Shown here: positions 56,772 to 64,000 of the stretch, piece by piece
Numbering within the stretch: the stretch's first letter is position 1
Layout: every line of letters begins with the position of its first letter
Assembly (NCBI GenBank): GCA_963744915.1
Contig: CAVUUY010000009.1
Span: 410,314-474,313, forward strand
Direction of reading: 5' to 3'
From: DATAFF01 sp963744915
Lineage (GTDB): Bacteria > Pseudomonadota > Alphaproteobacteria > Rhizobiales > Aestuariivirgaceae
DNA length: 64,000 nt
Program-made: the position numbers and the translations under genes
Notes under the pieces: generated by a model
Database searches by the model: none
Seen by the model: only the letters and a program-made list of their open reading frames with translations
Told to the model about the DNA's origin: nothing

Positions 56772-57184
56772 GGGAGCACCTGCGTCGTCTAGGGGCCGAA
56801 ATTCAATCGAAAAACCCAAAGCTTTCGACCTTAGCTCTGGGCGCAAGCTATAATTGGGACGAAAATCGTATCAACATTGGGGGGATTCTCGTAGGATTGG
56901 AAAATAGAAACTTTGATGTAGATGAGTGTCGTGCACTAATAAGGGAAATTAGGGAGGACGCGGGATACGACACTTCCAACTCCAGGCTAAGCGATTTTCT
57001 TGATATAATAGGAATTGGATCAACAATATATTCGGACTATTTTCGTCACATTGGCTATCGACGCACTTCAGAACCAAAAAATCTAACTCAAGAGCTGGAC
57101 AAGATTTTCAGGGTGGAGATTTCGCTCGGAAAAATAAAGTGTAATGGCCCCTTAGTGGGTTCGGAAATATTTGTTGCAGAATAG
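56759..57184 (+). CDS. Hypothetical protein, AT-rich (possible 3' part of the preceding ORF)
   Basis: This 141-residue frame has LREHLRRLGAEIQSKNPKLS, NWDENRINIGGILVGLENRN and KIKCNGPLVGSEIF. No family is recognised. The base composition is markedly more AT-rich than the core genes, suggesting horizontal origin. Alone it has no clear ribosome binding site; joined to the frame at 56634 it would be an exported protein of about 180 residues. Confidence 0.5.
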   Translation: MLQLREHLRRLGAEIQSKNPKLSTLALGASYNWDENRINIGGILVGLENRNFDVDECRALIREIREDAGYDTSNSRLSDFLDIIGIGSTIYSDYFRHIGYRRTSEPKNLTQELDKIFRVEISLGKIKCNGPLVGSEIFVAE

Positions 57185-57317
57185 CCTGCAAAACATGGGC
57201 CTTGCATTTTGGTTCCCCTCGCCCTCTGAACGCCCCAGGACAAACAGGCCGAGCAGGAAACCTTGATGGCTCCTGCCCGGCTATTTGCTCATTCAGCAGA
57301 TTTGGTAATCAAGTAAG

Positions 57318-57407
57318 TCAGTAATCCCGTAGCCACTCGGCCGCTTGCAGCAAATGACCTGCGAGGTTCACGGCCAGCCGGGCGAGCAGCAATCGCACGA
57401 GCTGCAT
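57318..57407 (-). CDS. Small 29-residue ORF next to the Tat-type protein
   Basis: The minus strand encodes a 29-residue peptide starting MQLVRLLLARLAVNLAGHLL and ending QAAEWLRDY. The ATG is four bases after the stop of the gene at 57412-57954, with GAGG upstream, so it may be translationally coupled. The sequence is an amphipathic helix rich in Leu, Ala and Arg. No family is recognised; the length makes chance possible. Confidence 0.45.
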   Translation of the reverse strand: MQLVRLLLARLAVNLAGHLLQAAEWLRDY

Positions 57408-57411
57408 GGCC

Positions 57412-57954
57412 TCAGACCTCTACACCAGCGATTTGCCGCCGGTCAGTAGGCACGGTGCCCGCGATGAGGCGATGAACATCCTCAACCAGGCTCGCAACCA
57501 TAGGCCACAGGCAGTGTCCGTTGTCCATGAAACCGGGATCGGATTTGATCGCATTGGCCTTTGCGGCAAGGCCAGCCCATGAGCGGGATGGAAGCTCGGC
57601 TATTTCGAGAGCCAGGGCCTCCTGCTTGTCATAAATGCTGTTGCACACCGCTTCAAACCGATCAAAGGACATCATGTAAGCGGCGCGCACGGTCGCGGAC
57701 TTTGCTCCCGCAGCCGCACCGTCGGTAGCAGCAGCCTTGTCCGAGACGTGATTGTAGACACGCTGCAGTCGCTCCCAGCGGGCGCACAGACGGATGAGCT
57801 TCGCATCAGCTTCGACCGTAGCAGCCGGTGCCATCGCCTGAGCGGCCCTGACGGCGATCGCCGCGGCCGCGACGTCGGCGGTGACAAGGCCGACGGACGT
57901 CGCCATCAGCGCCCGCCGGGAAAGCGTGGTAGAAATTGAATCAGCCTTGGGCAT
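57412..57954 (-). CDS. Hypothetical exported protein with twin-arginine-like signal
   Basis: This 180-residue protein begins with SISTTLSRRALMATSVGLVT, a twin-arginine-like n-region followed by a hydrophobic stretch ending near residue 40 (AAQAMA). The mature part is mostly helical (RLCARWERLQRVYNHVSDK, SFDRFEAVCNSIYDKQEALA). A GGAG ribosome binding site lies ten bases upstream. Family unknown. It is in the accessory region; export by the tatABC system encoded in this window is inferred. Confidence 0.6.
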   Translation of the reverse strand: MPKADSISTTLSRRALMATSVGLVTADVAAAAIAVRAAQAMAPAATVEADAKLIRLCARWERLQRVYNHVSDKAAATDGAAAGAKSATVRAAYMMSFDRFEAVCNSIYDKQEALALEIAELPSRSWAGLAAKANAIKSDPGFMDNGHCLWPMVASLVEDVHRLIAGTVPTDRRQIAGVEV

Positions 57955-58083
57955 TCTCAGTCTCCTTTTTAATGCTCAGGGTTAGGCCCGATATACTGTT
58001 GACGCAGCATGTCGGGCCGCTTGCGTTATGCAGCAACTATCTATACACTCACCACAACAATTGTAAAGCGGATTTCTTTACTG

Positions 58084-58254
58084 ATGCCCACAGAAGCAAA
58101 GACGGCGCAGGTCAATCTGCGACTGCAGCCATCATTGAAGGCAGCAGCCGAACGGGCTGCCGCTGATGACCACCGGTCACTGACCAGCCTCATCGAAAAG
58201 CTGCTGGCGGACTATCTCAAGAATCATGGCTATCTGAAGCCGGCGAAGAAGTGA
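58084..58254 (+). CDS. Small ribbon-helix-helix-like DNA-binding protein
   Basis: This 56-residue protein reads MPTEAKTAQVNLRLQPSLKA then AAERAAADDHRSLTSLIEKL. A beta strand (QVNLRL), a helix and a second helix ending with LADYLKNHGY is the Arc/CopG-like layout. I chose the ATG at 58084; the frame is open from 58009 but that part looks unrelated. It may regulate its neighbours; targets unknown. Confidence 0.6.
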   Translation: MPTEAKTAQVNLRLQPSLKAAAERAAADDHRSLTSLIEKLLADYLKNHGYLKPAKK

Positions 58255-58267
58255 GCGGGGATGGCCG

Positions 58268-58525
58268 ATGGCCGGACATGAGGTGTTCATTGCTTGGAAG
58301 AAAGCAGAAATAGATCGGCTCAAACAACAGATCGAGTCGATGGAATCAGGCAAGATGCGACGCCTTTCCCGCGGCCCAGGCGAGCCATGGGCCGACACCA
58401 CCGATCGCGAGCTTGAGGACTGCAAGAACCGTCTTGCTCAATTGGAGATCCTCATCGAGAGACTTGAGCCCAATCCCGACGGTGGTATCCGGCCCGAGGA
58501 TCTCAATAGCGAGAATGATGGGTAG
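58268..58525 (+). CDS. Hypothetical coiled-coil protein
   Basis: This 85-residue protein has two helical stretches, FIAWKKAEIDRLKQQIESME and LEDCKNRLAQLEILIERLEP, with a coiled-coil-like heptad pattern. It begins 13 bases after the ribbon-helix-helix gene and may be cotranscribed with it. No family recognised. Confidence 0.55.
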   Translation: MAGHEVFIAWKKAEIDRLKQQIESMESGKMRRLSRGPGEPWADTTDRELEDCKNRLAQLEILIERLEPNPDGGIRPEDLNSENDG

Positions 58526-59610
58526 CACCGATCGATCTTCGGAGGAGTTGGTTGATCTTAGTGAGCCGGATTTCCAGCTTATGGAACGGCTTCTTCTAGT
58601 CTAGTGGGCGACTTCATTTCCCGCTGGCAGCCTAGACCTGGCGAGCCAAGCCTCCGTGCGCCCCGCCAACCCAAGTCCCCTACACGGGGGGCCAGAGCCG
58701 CCGTGGACGCGCGCGAGGGCTCTCCGACTATTACCCGTGCCTCATAGATGTCACTCACTGTCTTGAAGCTCTAGCCGGGTTTGCAGCGCCTCTTCCGGAG
58801 TAGAAGCAGGTTCGCCAAGCACGGCAGACGTTGCCGAATGCAGCAACGGACTGGGACTGAGTTAACTTCTTGAGTCTCGTGTCGAACTCAAGTTTTCGAC
58901 TTTCCCAATCTGACCCTTCCCTTGCCCATAGTGTGTTTCGGCTTTCCCCTGGCTCCGTGCTTTGAACCAATCTTTACCGCCGCATCGACTGAACGCCTCG
59001 ATTTCTCCCGATCTGGGTGCTGGTGAACCTTTGGTGTGTCCTTGTCAAAGCTGAAAGGTTTAGGCATGGCCATCTGCCAACATCACTCACTGTCCGAGCG
59101 AAGAAGAGCTGCAAATCTACACCATCCGTGGAAAGGTGGCACCAGCAGCCAACCGACAGTCTCTATGAAATCCAAATCATTTGAAAGGCGGCCCAACCGC
59201 TCAAGGGCAGCGTCGAAGCGTTCCACGCCACCTTCTCTTATCCGTCCCTCGGTCTCACCCGCTGGCGATGAGTCTGGCCGGCTCCACGAGGTGTGCTGGC
59301 AAATCGAGCTGCGGCTGCTGCTAGATAGGCCACACCGATCCGATGCGTCAGACCAGTTTCTCCTGCGCCGAGGTCCGCTTGCCGATCCAAAGCGGTCAAA
59401 CACGAAACAACTCGGGAGGCAGCGATGGGTCAAATCGCGTCGAGTTAGTGATGTCTGCGTTAGGTCCGCTCACCGTCCGAAAGCGGCGCAATAGCAGACA
59501 TACCCGCACTTCGCATTTGGGCCAACAACGGACATGCCGATCGCTCGCCAGGGGACTTTGATGGGTGTAGAGTCCCCCAGCATACTGCATATCCATGCAG
59601 GGGTACGATC
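58526..59610. other. Accessory stretch of about 1.1 kb with no convincing gene except one small candidate
   Basis: Open frames here have low-complexity or Ser/Arg-rich translations typical of noncoding DNA. The one exception is the minus-strand 61-residue frame listed separately. At about 59447-59510 the sequence resembles a dispersed intergenic repeat. Just before the cyclase gene, TGCAT-ATCC-ATGCA (59586-59599), flanked by CCCC and GGGG, forms a hairpin that would cover the likely ribosome binding site GGGG. Confidence 0.4.
58888..59073 (-). CDS. Small basic protein candidate
   Basis: The 61-residue translation begins MAMPKPFSFDKDTPKVHQHP and includes SRRSVDAAVKIGSKHGARGK; it ends KGRVRLGKSKT. 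It is very rich in Lys, Arg and His with few repeats, which looks more like a real small protein than a chance frame. No clear ribosome binding site and no family recognised, so confidence is low. Confidence 0.35.
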   Translation of the reverse strand: MAMPKPFSFDKDTPKVHQHPDREKSRRSVDAAVKIGSKHGARGKPKHTMGKGRVRLGKSKT

Positions 59611-61546
59611 ATGAGTGTCCCCCCGCTCGACCGGAAGCTGCTGGCGATCCTGGCGGCCGATGTGGTTGGCTTCTCGAAGGCGATGGAGGCCGATGAGGCC
59701 GGCACCATCGCACGGCTTAAGGCGAGCCGCACCGAGCTTGTTGATCCCCTCATCGCCCAGCACCATGGCCGCATCGTCAAGCTGATGGGCGATGGTGCGC
59801 TGGTCGCCTTCGATAGCGTGGTCGATGCAGTGGTCTGCGCAGCAGAGATTCAGAAGGCTGCGGCGGCTCGCAACGCCGGACTGCCCGAGCCTGAGCGCCT
59901 GGTTTTCCGGATGGGGATCAATCTGGGCGATGTGGCGCTGGTGGATGGCGATGTCTATGGCGATGGCGTCAATGTCGCTGCACGGCTGGAGCAACTCGCC
60001 GATCCGGGCGGGGTGATGGTGTCCGGCACAGCCTACGACCATCTGCAAGGAAAGCTCCACTGGCCGCTCGATTTCATTGGGGAGCAGCAGGTCAAGAACA
60101 TCACCCGTCCAGTGCGAGCCTATCGCCTGAGGCTCGACGGTAGGCGAGCGCGCTGGACGCTGCGCAAGACGATACCGCGATGGAAGAGGGCCTCAGCGGC
60201 CGCGGTCATAGCACTGCTTTTGGCGGGCGCCGGGACCTGGTGGTTCTTGCAGCCCGTCCCTTTGAGCGCCAATCCCTCGGTGGCGGTGCTGCCCTTCGAC
60301 AATTATGGCGGCGACGAAGCCACCGGTCGGCTGGCCGACGGCCTGACCCAGGACATTATCACCGATCTGTCCCGGATGAGCGACATCGACGTGATCGCCC
60401 GAAATTCGACCGAAGCCTATAAGGGCAAATCGGCGGACGTGCGCCAGATCGGCCGCGAACTGAATGTCCGCTATGTGCTGGAAGGCTCGATCCAGCGCCA
60501 GGGCGGGCGTATCCGCGCCACCGCGCAGCTTATCGATGCGCAGACCGGCGCCCATATCTGGTCGGAGCAATGGGATCGACCTGTCGAAGACGTGTTCGCC
60601 GTCCAGACCGAGATCGCGGATCACATCCTCGGTCAGTTCGAGATTAGCGCGGGACCGATCAGGAGCGCCGACCTCGGGGTAGCGCGGCGCAAGCGGCCAG
60701 AGAGTTCTCACGGCTTACGATCTCAATCTTCTTGGGGTCGAGAAGCAGTGGAGCCCGACCGCTGGGGGTGCCGCGGAGTCCATCCAAATTCTCAAGCAGG
60801 CGGTCGCCGCCGATCCGGGTTACGCCCGCGCCTGGATCAATCTCGCCTGGGCGCATGACATGGCTGCAGCTTTCATCGGAAGAACCAACTCGGAGGCGTC
60901 GAACCGGGCGGCGGTGGAAGCGGCCGAACGCGCCGTGGCGCTCGATCCGAACGATGCCGAGGCCCATGCCGTGCTGGGTCACCTGCTCGGCTTCCGCGGA
61001 GAGTTCGACCGGGCCAAGGCTCAATTCGACCTCGCGCTGCGCCTCAATCCCGGCTCCGCCGCGATTCTGACCTATTACCTTCGCTGGGCGAGCACCTTCG
61101 GTGAGCCTGAGCGCGGGGCGGCGATGGCCGACCGCGCGATCCGGCTCAACCCGAACTACCAGCCGTGGGTCAGCAATTTCCTCCGCCCTGCCTATTTCAT
61201 GGCCGGCCGCTACGCGGATGCGCTCAAAGCGATGGAGCGCCTGATGCCCGACAACTACAACAAATCCGCCTGGGTCCAACGCGCCGCGAGCTTCGCGGTT
61301 CTGGGCCAGAAGGCGGAGGCCGAGGCGACAGTCAAGGAAGCACTGCGTCGCTACCCGGGCTTGACGATCGAAAGCTTTGCCAACGAGCCCGGCTACAATG
61401 ACGCCGAGCACCAGCGGCATATCGAGACCATGCGGCTTGCCGGCTTCGCGCCCTGCGCCAGACCTGAGGCACTGGCGAAACTCGCCAAGCCGCTGCGGCT
61501 GCCAGAATGCGAGGGGAAGGAATCGAAGTCTCTCGTGCAGCCATAG
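59611..61546 (+). pseudogene. Class III adenylate cyclase-TPR protein, frameshifted
   Basis: Residues 1-170 are a class III cyclase domain (AILAADVVGFSKAMEADEAG, KLMGDGALVAF, MGINLGDVALVDGDVYGDGV), then a membrane helix near 200, a TolB-like stretch (NPSVAVLPFDNYGGDEATG, LEGSIQRQGGRIRATAQLID) and TPR repeats. The first frame ends at 60858 with unrelated residues. The frame restarts one base over at 60707 with LTAYDLNLLGVEK and runs through TPR repeats to 61546. One extra T in GAGTTC (60702-60707) explains it: without it the join reads PESLTAYDLNLL, and the whole is 644 residues. Sequencing error or real decay. Confidence 0.85.
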
Positions 61547-61555
61547 AACAGTTCT

Positions 61556-61702
61556 GTGCAATGCGCGCGAGCCGCTGATCTCCCGGGTATTGGCGGCGCA
61601 GTCGGACCGGCGCTCGAAGCGGTAGAGAAATACAAGGAAACGCTCAAGAAATATCCGAACCCGCCAGCGCCTAACATCACCCAATTCTCGGTTGGAGGTT
61701 GA
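61556..61702 (+). other. Short in-frame extension after the cyclase-TPR stop, possible gene remnant
   Basis: The same frame as the TPR part, after its TAG, continues to a stop at 61700-61702 and reads ADLPGIGGAVGPALEAVEKY then KETLKKYPNPPAPNITQFSV. This is not low-complexity and looks like the end of a real protein, but there is no ATG. It may be a remnant of another gene. GTG at 61556 is the only possible start. Confidence 0.3.
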
Positions 61703-62019
61703 CGGCCGCACTCACGCGCATGAGGCTAAACGACTTCCGCTTTGGGTCAAAGGCAGACGCCGAGTGCGATTTTGCGAATGTCGGGTTCCGGGCTGAGAAC
61801 GGTCATCCTTCTTTTGCCCAACCGTTTCGGAATGGCCAATGACACCGCCCTTAACCTCCGCGCTCGCTGGCGACGCTGGAACCCCCCTTGTAGCCGTCGT
61901 GAATTTCAAATGGGACGGGTTTCGACTATCACCAACTTCGGAGGGGACCCATTGGCGATATTTGGGGGTGCCCCCGGGCGAGGATCGCGCCCCGCGCCCC
62001 CGCCGCCGGGGTGTCACGC
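61703..62019. other. Gene-poor stretch with a possible dispersed repeat
   Basis: These 317 bases have no convincing gene. Near 61731 the sequence ACTTCCGCTTTGGGTCAAA resembles intergenic repeats I associate with Bradyrhizobiaceae genomes, related to the stretch at 59447-59510. I could not confirm this without a search. Confidence 0.35.
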
Positions 62020-62322
62020 TCACGCTCGTCTCCACAGCTCGACATAACCTGCTTCAGGGGTGGCATTGCGCCGCGCTCGCTCAAGCTGCACCGCAATACC
62101 AAGTGCTGCCTCAAGCTCTACCCTCCAGCCACGACGGTGGCTGATGAATTTCGCGAACCGCCATGTTGCCTCAAGGCCTTTGATAGAGAGAGCAAGGACC
62201 ACGTCGCTGTCAGGCTTCGCCGTGCCCTTGGCTCGACTACCATAGAGGAAGACAGCTTGCACCTCTGGGGTCTTTTTCGCCCAGGTGATGATGATGGCCA
62301 GTTGTTCGTCTGTGAGCTGCAT
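62020..62322 (-). CDS. Nucleotidyltransferase domain protein (MNT type)
   Basis: This 100-residue protein has the minimal nucleotidyltransferase motif: FLYGSRAKGTAKPDSDVVLA, with the GS pair and Asp-Ser-Asp metal residues. Such proteins are often antitoxins partnered with HEPN toxins by AMPylation. No HEPN partner with RxxxxH is seen next to it in this window, so it may be orphaned or act alone. Confidence 0.75.
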   Translation of the reverse strand: MQLTDEQLAIIITWAKKTPEVQAVFLYGSRAKGTAKPDSDVVLALSIKGLEATWRFAKFISHRRGWRVELEAALGIAVQLERARRNATPEAGYVELWRRA

Positions 62323-62586
62323 GGGTCACCATACCATGGGTCGCGGCACGGGCCACTCAGTCGCCATAGGGCACGCCCGTGTGAGTCTGACCAAAAGAGT
62401 GGCAAAAACAGATGGGAAGCTCTGATGAGCCGCCCTTCGGAGATGGGTTCCCTTGTCCACTTGCCAGCCGGTAGTTCCATTCCGCTCCCCTTTGGCCAGC
62501 TCGTGATGTCACTTTCCGCAACTTACATCCCGGACGGTGGCTTTACTCGCCGGGAAGTGCCCCTGTACACCGGACTAAGGTAGGTC
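62323..62586. other. Intergenic region, no gene seen
   Basis: No open frame here has plausible protein character. The stretch separates the divergent nucleotidyltransferase gene and the small hypothetical gene. I see no clear promoter pair. Confidence 0.4.
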
Positions 62587-62883
62587 ATGAGCACGGTTGA
62601 GAAAGTCGCAAAGAAAATCGCCAATTTGTTGCAAATGCAAAGCGGGCTGGTTCTCAGTGAGCAAGGTGCGATCATCGCCGCCCGGGCCGCGATTTCGGCA
62701 GTTCGGGAGGATGACGAGAGGAAACTCCGCGCTGCCATTGCAAAATGGCAGAAATTAAATTTCGAGCACCGGGAGCGGGGCAAGAAATGGCTAAAGGGAA
62801 CCGGGCCCGCATCCGGTATCCCTAATTTGGCTAGCGGCTCGTTGGCCGATTACGTCTGCGCTGCCTTGAGAGAGGATGCCTGA
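62587..62883 (+). CDS. Hypothetical protein
   Basis: This 98-residue protein begins MSTVEKVAKKIANLLQMQSG and is mostly helical and basic (ERKLRAAIAKWQKLNFEHRE). A GGTAGG-like sequence lies just upstream. No family is recognised. Composition is balanced and it ends ADYVCAALREDA, so it is plausibly a real gene of the accessory region. Confidence 0.55.
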   Translation: MSTVEKVAKKIANLLQMQSGLVLSEQGAIIAARAAISAVREDDERKLRAAIAKWQKLNFEHRERGKKWLKGTGPASGIPNLASGSLADYVCAALREDA

Positions 62884-63035
62884 GCACCGGACCGTACGGC
62901 GATCGTCCGTTCGGCAACCTCGAGGTCGCGCGGGCAGGCATTAGCCAAAGGACGAGATTGCGGGACGATGGCACCTGTAGTTGGTTGGCTGCGGGGCACC
63001 GCGTGACGAGAGAAGCGGCGCTGCTGCCTTTTAGC

Positions 63036-63272
63036 TCAATCGACCTCGCCGTAAGCACAATCTGTCGGATCAGCTTCGTGTGCACCCAAGCTCGGATCGA
63101 AACGGAATAGCGTTGAACAATAGGGGCAGACGATCTCCCTAGCATCGCCCATATTAAGGTAGATGTGTGGGTGGTCTTGCGGCGGTTTCTCCCCAATGCA
63201 CTTGAACTCGCGGCAGCCAATGCGCACGATTGGCACCCCCACTTCATTATGAAACTTCGGATAACCTGCCAT
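63036..63272 (-). CDS. CHCC-type zinc-finger protein (NDUFS6-like family)
   Basis: This 78-residue protein has FKCIGEKPPQDHPHIYLNMG and EIVCPYCSTLFRFDPSL, with the Cys-His-Cys-Cys zinc pattern of the family that includes mitochondrial NDUFS6. In alphaproteobacteria it is a common small protein, role not established. I chose the ATG at 63272 (MAGYPKFHNEVGVPIV); the frame extends to a TTG at 63302. Confidence 0.85.
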   Translation of the reverse strand: MAGYPKFHNEVGVPIVRIGCREFKCIGEKPPQDHPHIYLNMGDAREIVCPYCSTLFRFDPSLGAHEADPTDCAYGEVD

Positions 63273-63811
63273 TTGCAACGCGTGGCCCGATCGATGACGC
63301 AAAGTACCTTGTATGGATCATTGAGCGAGGGTTCGATCAGCACCCTGTGCGCGGTGCCCCTATAGCGTCGTTCAGTCATTGTAAAACCCACCCATAGCGA
63401 CGCATCGTCAGTTTACCACACGCCGTAGGTGGCGAGCCGGAGCCCTGCGTGAATCAAAATAATCTTGATCCGATTGATTGTCAGGTGTCGAAACACCATT
63501 ATATTTTCGAGGAGGCTACCATGTCAGCCCGCGAAACAGCGAACCTCCGCTGGGTCGGCTCGTGCGAGCCGCGGGCTTTGACGGCTGAACTCAGCCCTGC
63601 CCAACCAATGGATGGCGATGCGCTTCTTCGCGCGCCAACCCCGTCTTTCGGAGCTGTCGGAATCCACGGAATTTCAAGCGAAGAGCCGTGGCACCGCATT
63701 ACAAGCCATTATGGCGCTAAAGGCAGGTGGGTACCTGGCCCGACAGCGATCCAAGGCGGATGAGCCGAGCGTCCTGAGTTCGCCACTGCGATCTGCTGAA
63801 AGGACGTTCAA
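63273..63811. other. Stretch between the zinc-finger gene and the ferredoxin, with one doubtful ORF
   Basis: These 539 bases have overlapping open frames (for example plus-strand 63521-63763, 80 residues, ATG preceded by GAGGAGG at 63509-63515) with no family similarity. The ribosome binding site is strong, but the translation looks unconvincing, and a second frame at 63612-63815 overlaps it. A promoter-like pair is listed separately. Confidence 0.35.
63478..63505 (+). promoter_or_regulatory. Promoter-like pair with an inverted repeat between its boxes
   Basis: TTGTCA (63478-63483) and TATATT (63500-63505) are 16 bases apart. The spacer holds GGTGT-CGAA-ACACC (63484-63497), a perfect inverted repeat positioned like an operator. 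The start of transcription would fall near the ribosome binding site of the small frame at 63521, so the promoter more likely serves fdxA, about 300 bases away. Confidence 0.4.
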
Positions 63812-64000
63812 TTGACCTACGTTGTCAACGAGAACTGTATTCGCTGCAAAACCATGGACTGTGTCGAGGTGTGCCCCGTGGACTGCTTCTACGAAGGCGA
63901 GAACATGCTCGTCATCCACCCGGACGAATGCATCGATTGCGGGGTCTGCGAGCCGGAATGTCCGGTCGACGCGATCAAGCCTGCCACGGAGCCGGGGCTT
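63812..64000 (+). CDS. fdxA: 7Fe ferredoxin, FdxA-like (partial), TTG start
   Basis: The 63 visible residues read TYVVNENCIRCKTMDCVEVC and PVDCFYEGENMLVIHPDECI, then DCGVCEPECPVDAIKPATEP. The Cys spacing of both clusters (CxxCx4Cx3CP and CxxCxxCx3CP) fits the [3Fe-4S]/[4Fe-4S] FdxA type. The start appears to be TTG at 63812; the usual ATG would need one T fewer (ATTGACC versus ATGACC). The gene runs past the window. Confidence 0.9.
   Translation, partial: MTYVVNENCIRCKTMDCVEVCPVDCFYEGENMLVIHPDECIDCGVCEPECPVDAIKPATEPGL

Noticed and set aside
61742..62144. Plus-strand frames between the cyclase-TPR gene and the nucleotidyltransferase
   Set aside because: They overlap each other, are Arg/Pro-rich, and run antisense to the better-supported nucleotidyltransferase.
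63449..63763. Gene of 80 to 104 residues before fdxA
   Set aside because: Despite a good ribosome binding site at the inner ATG (63521), the translation has no protein character and another frame overlaps it; kept only as a note in the region entry.

Overview
The window is a GC-rich chromosomal segment from an alphaproteobacterium, most likely Hyphomicrobiales (Rhizobiales). The evidence is gene content and order: an spc/alpha ribosomal operon with adk after secY, ntrY-ntrX-hfq-hflX, hom-glpX-recJ, argS-SPOR-nagZ-scpAB-tatABC, sdhE-mfd facing recG, and a class I phaC. The genus cannot be fixed from sequence alone.

Layout. 1-9.9 kb: ribosomal operon from the end of rpsC to rplQ, with secY, adk, rpoA and an internal promoter before rpsM. 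9.9-18.2 kb: a fold-type-III PLP decarboxylase divergent from an Lrp/AsnC regulator, a periplasmic HtrA protease, rarA, a DUF2852-like protein, a UPF0173 hydrolase, a GNAT acetyltransferase and gatCA. 18.2-21.2 kb: ilvD with a long, possibly structured leader, then a secreted Sel1-repeat protein. 21.4-22.6 kb: an IS5-like element sitting inside a REP-type palindrome. 22.6-34.1 kb: xthA, erpA, a dGTPase-like HD protein, argS, a very large SPOR membrane protein, nagZ, scpA (frameshifted), scpB and tatABC. 34.1-41.5 kb: a TPR-SPOR protein, recG, sdhE and mfd. 41.7-47.2 kb: ntrY (apparent N-terminal frameshift), ntrX, hfq and hflX. 47.2-56.1 kb: a CHASE2 adenylate/guanylate cyclase, phaC, a GFA-family protein, hom, glpX and recJ. 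56.17 kb: tRNA-Glu(UUC). 56.2-63.8 kb: an accessory, patchy, partly AT-richer stretch of small unknown ORFs, a broken cyclase-TPR gene, a MNT-type nucleotidyltransferase and a CHCC zinc-finger protein. The window ends inside a 7Fe ferredoxin gene (fdxA-like).

Most of the window is ordinary core genome. Four signals stand out. (1) Three independent reading-frame breaks (scpA, ntrY, cyclase-TPR) share one signature: an extra T in GAGTTC, and removing it both restores the protein and creates GAGTC, a GANTC (CcrM-type) methylation site. This looks like a methylation-linked sequencing artefact or, less likely, biology. (2) Two inverted arrays of the heptamer GTGAGTA lie exactly between convergent gene pairs. 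In each arm the strand that continues the incoming gene carries stops in all three frames. (3) An AATT-N2-GCC / GGC-N2-AATT dyad with a GANTC site at its centre lies between the Lrp-type regulator and the decarboxylase. (4) A 29-codon unannotated ORF directly follows a Tat-type exported protein in the accessory region. I found no CRISPR array, rRNA operon or recognisable defence system.
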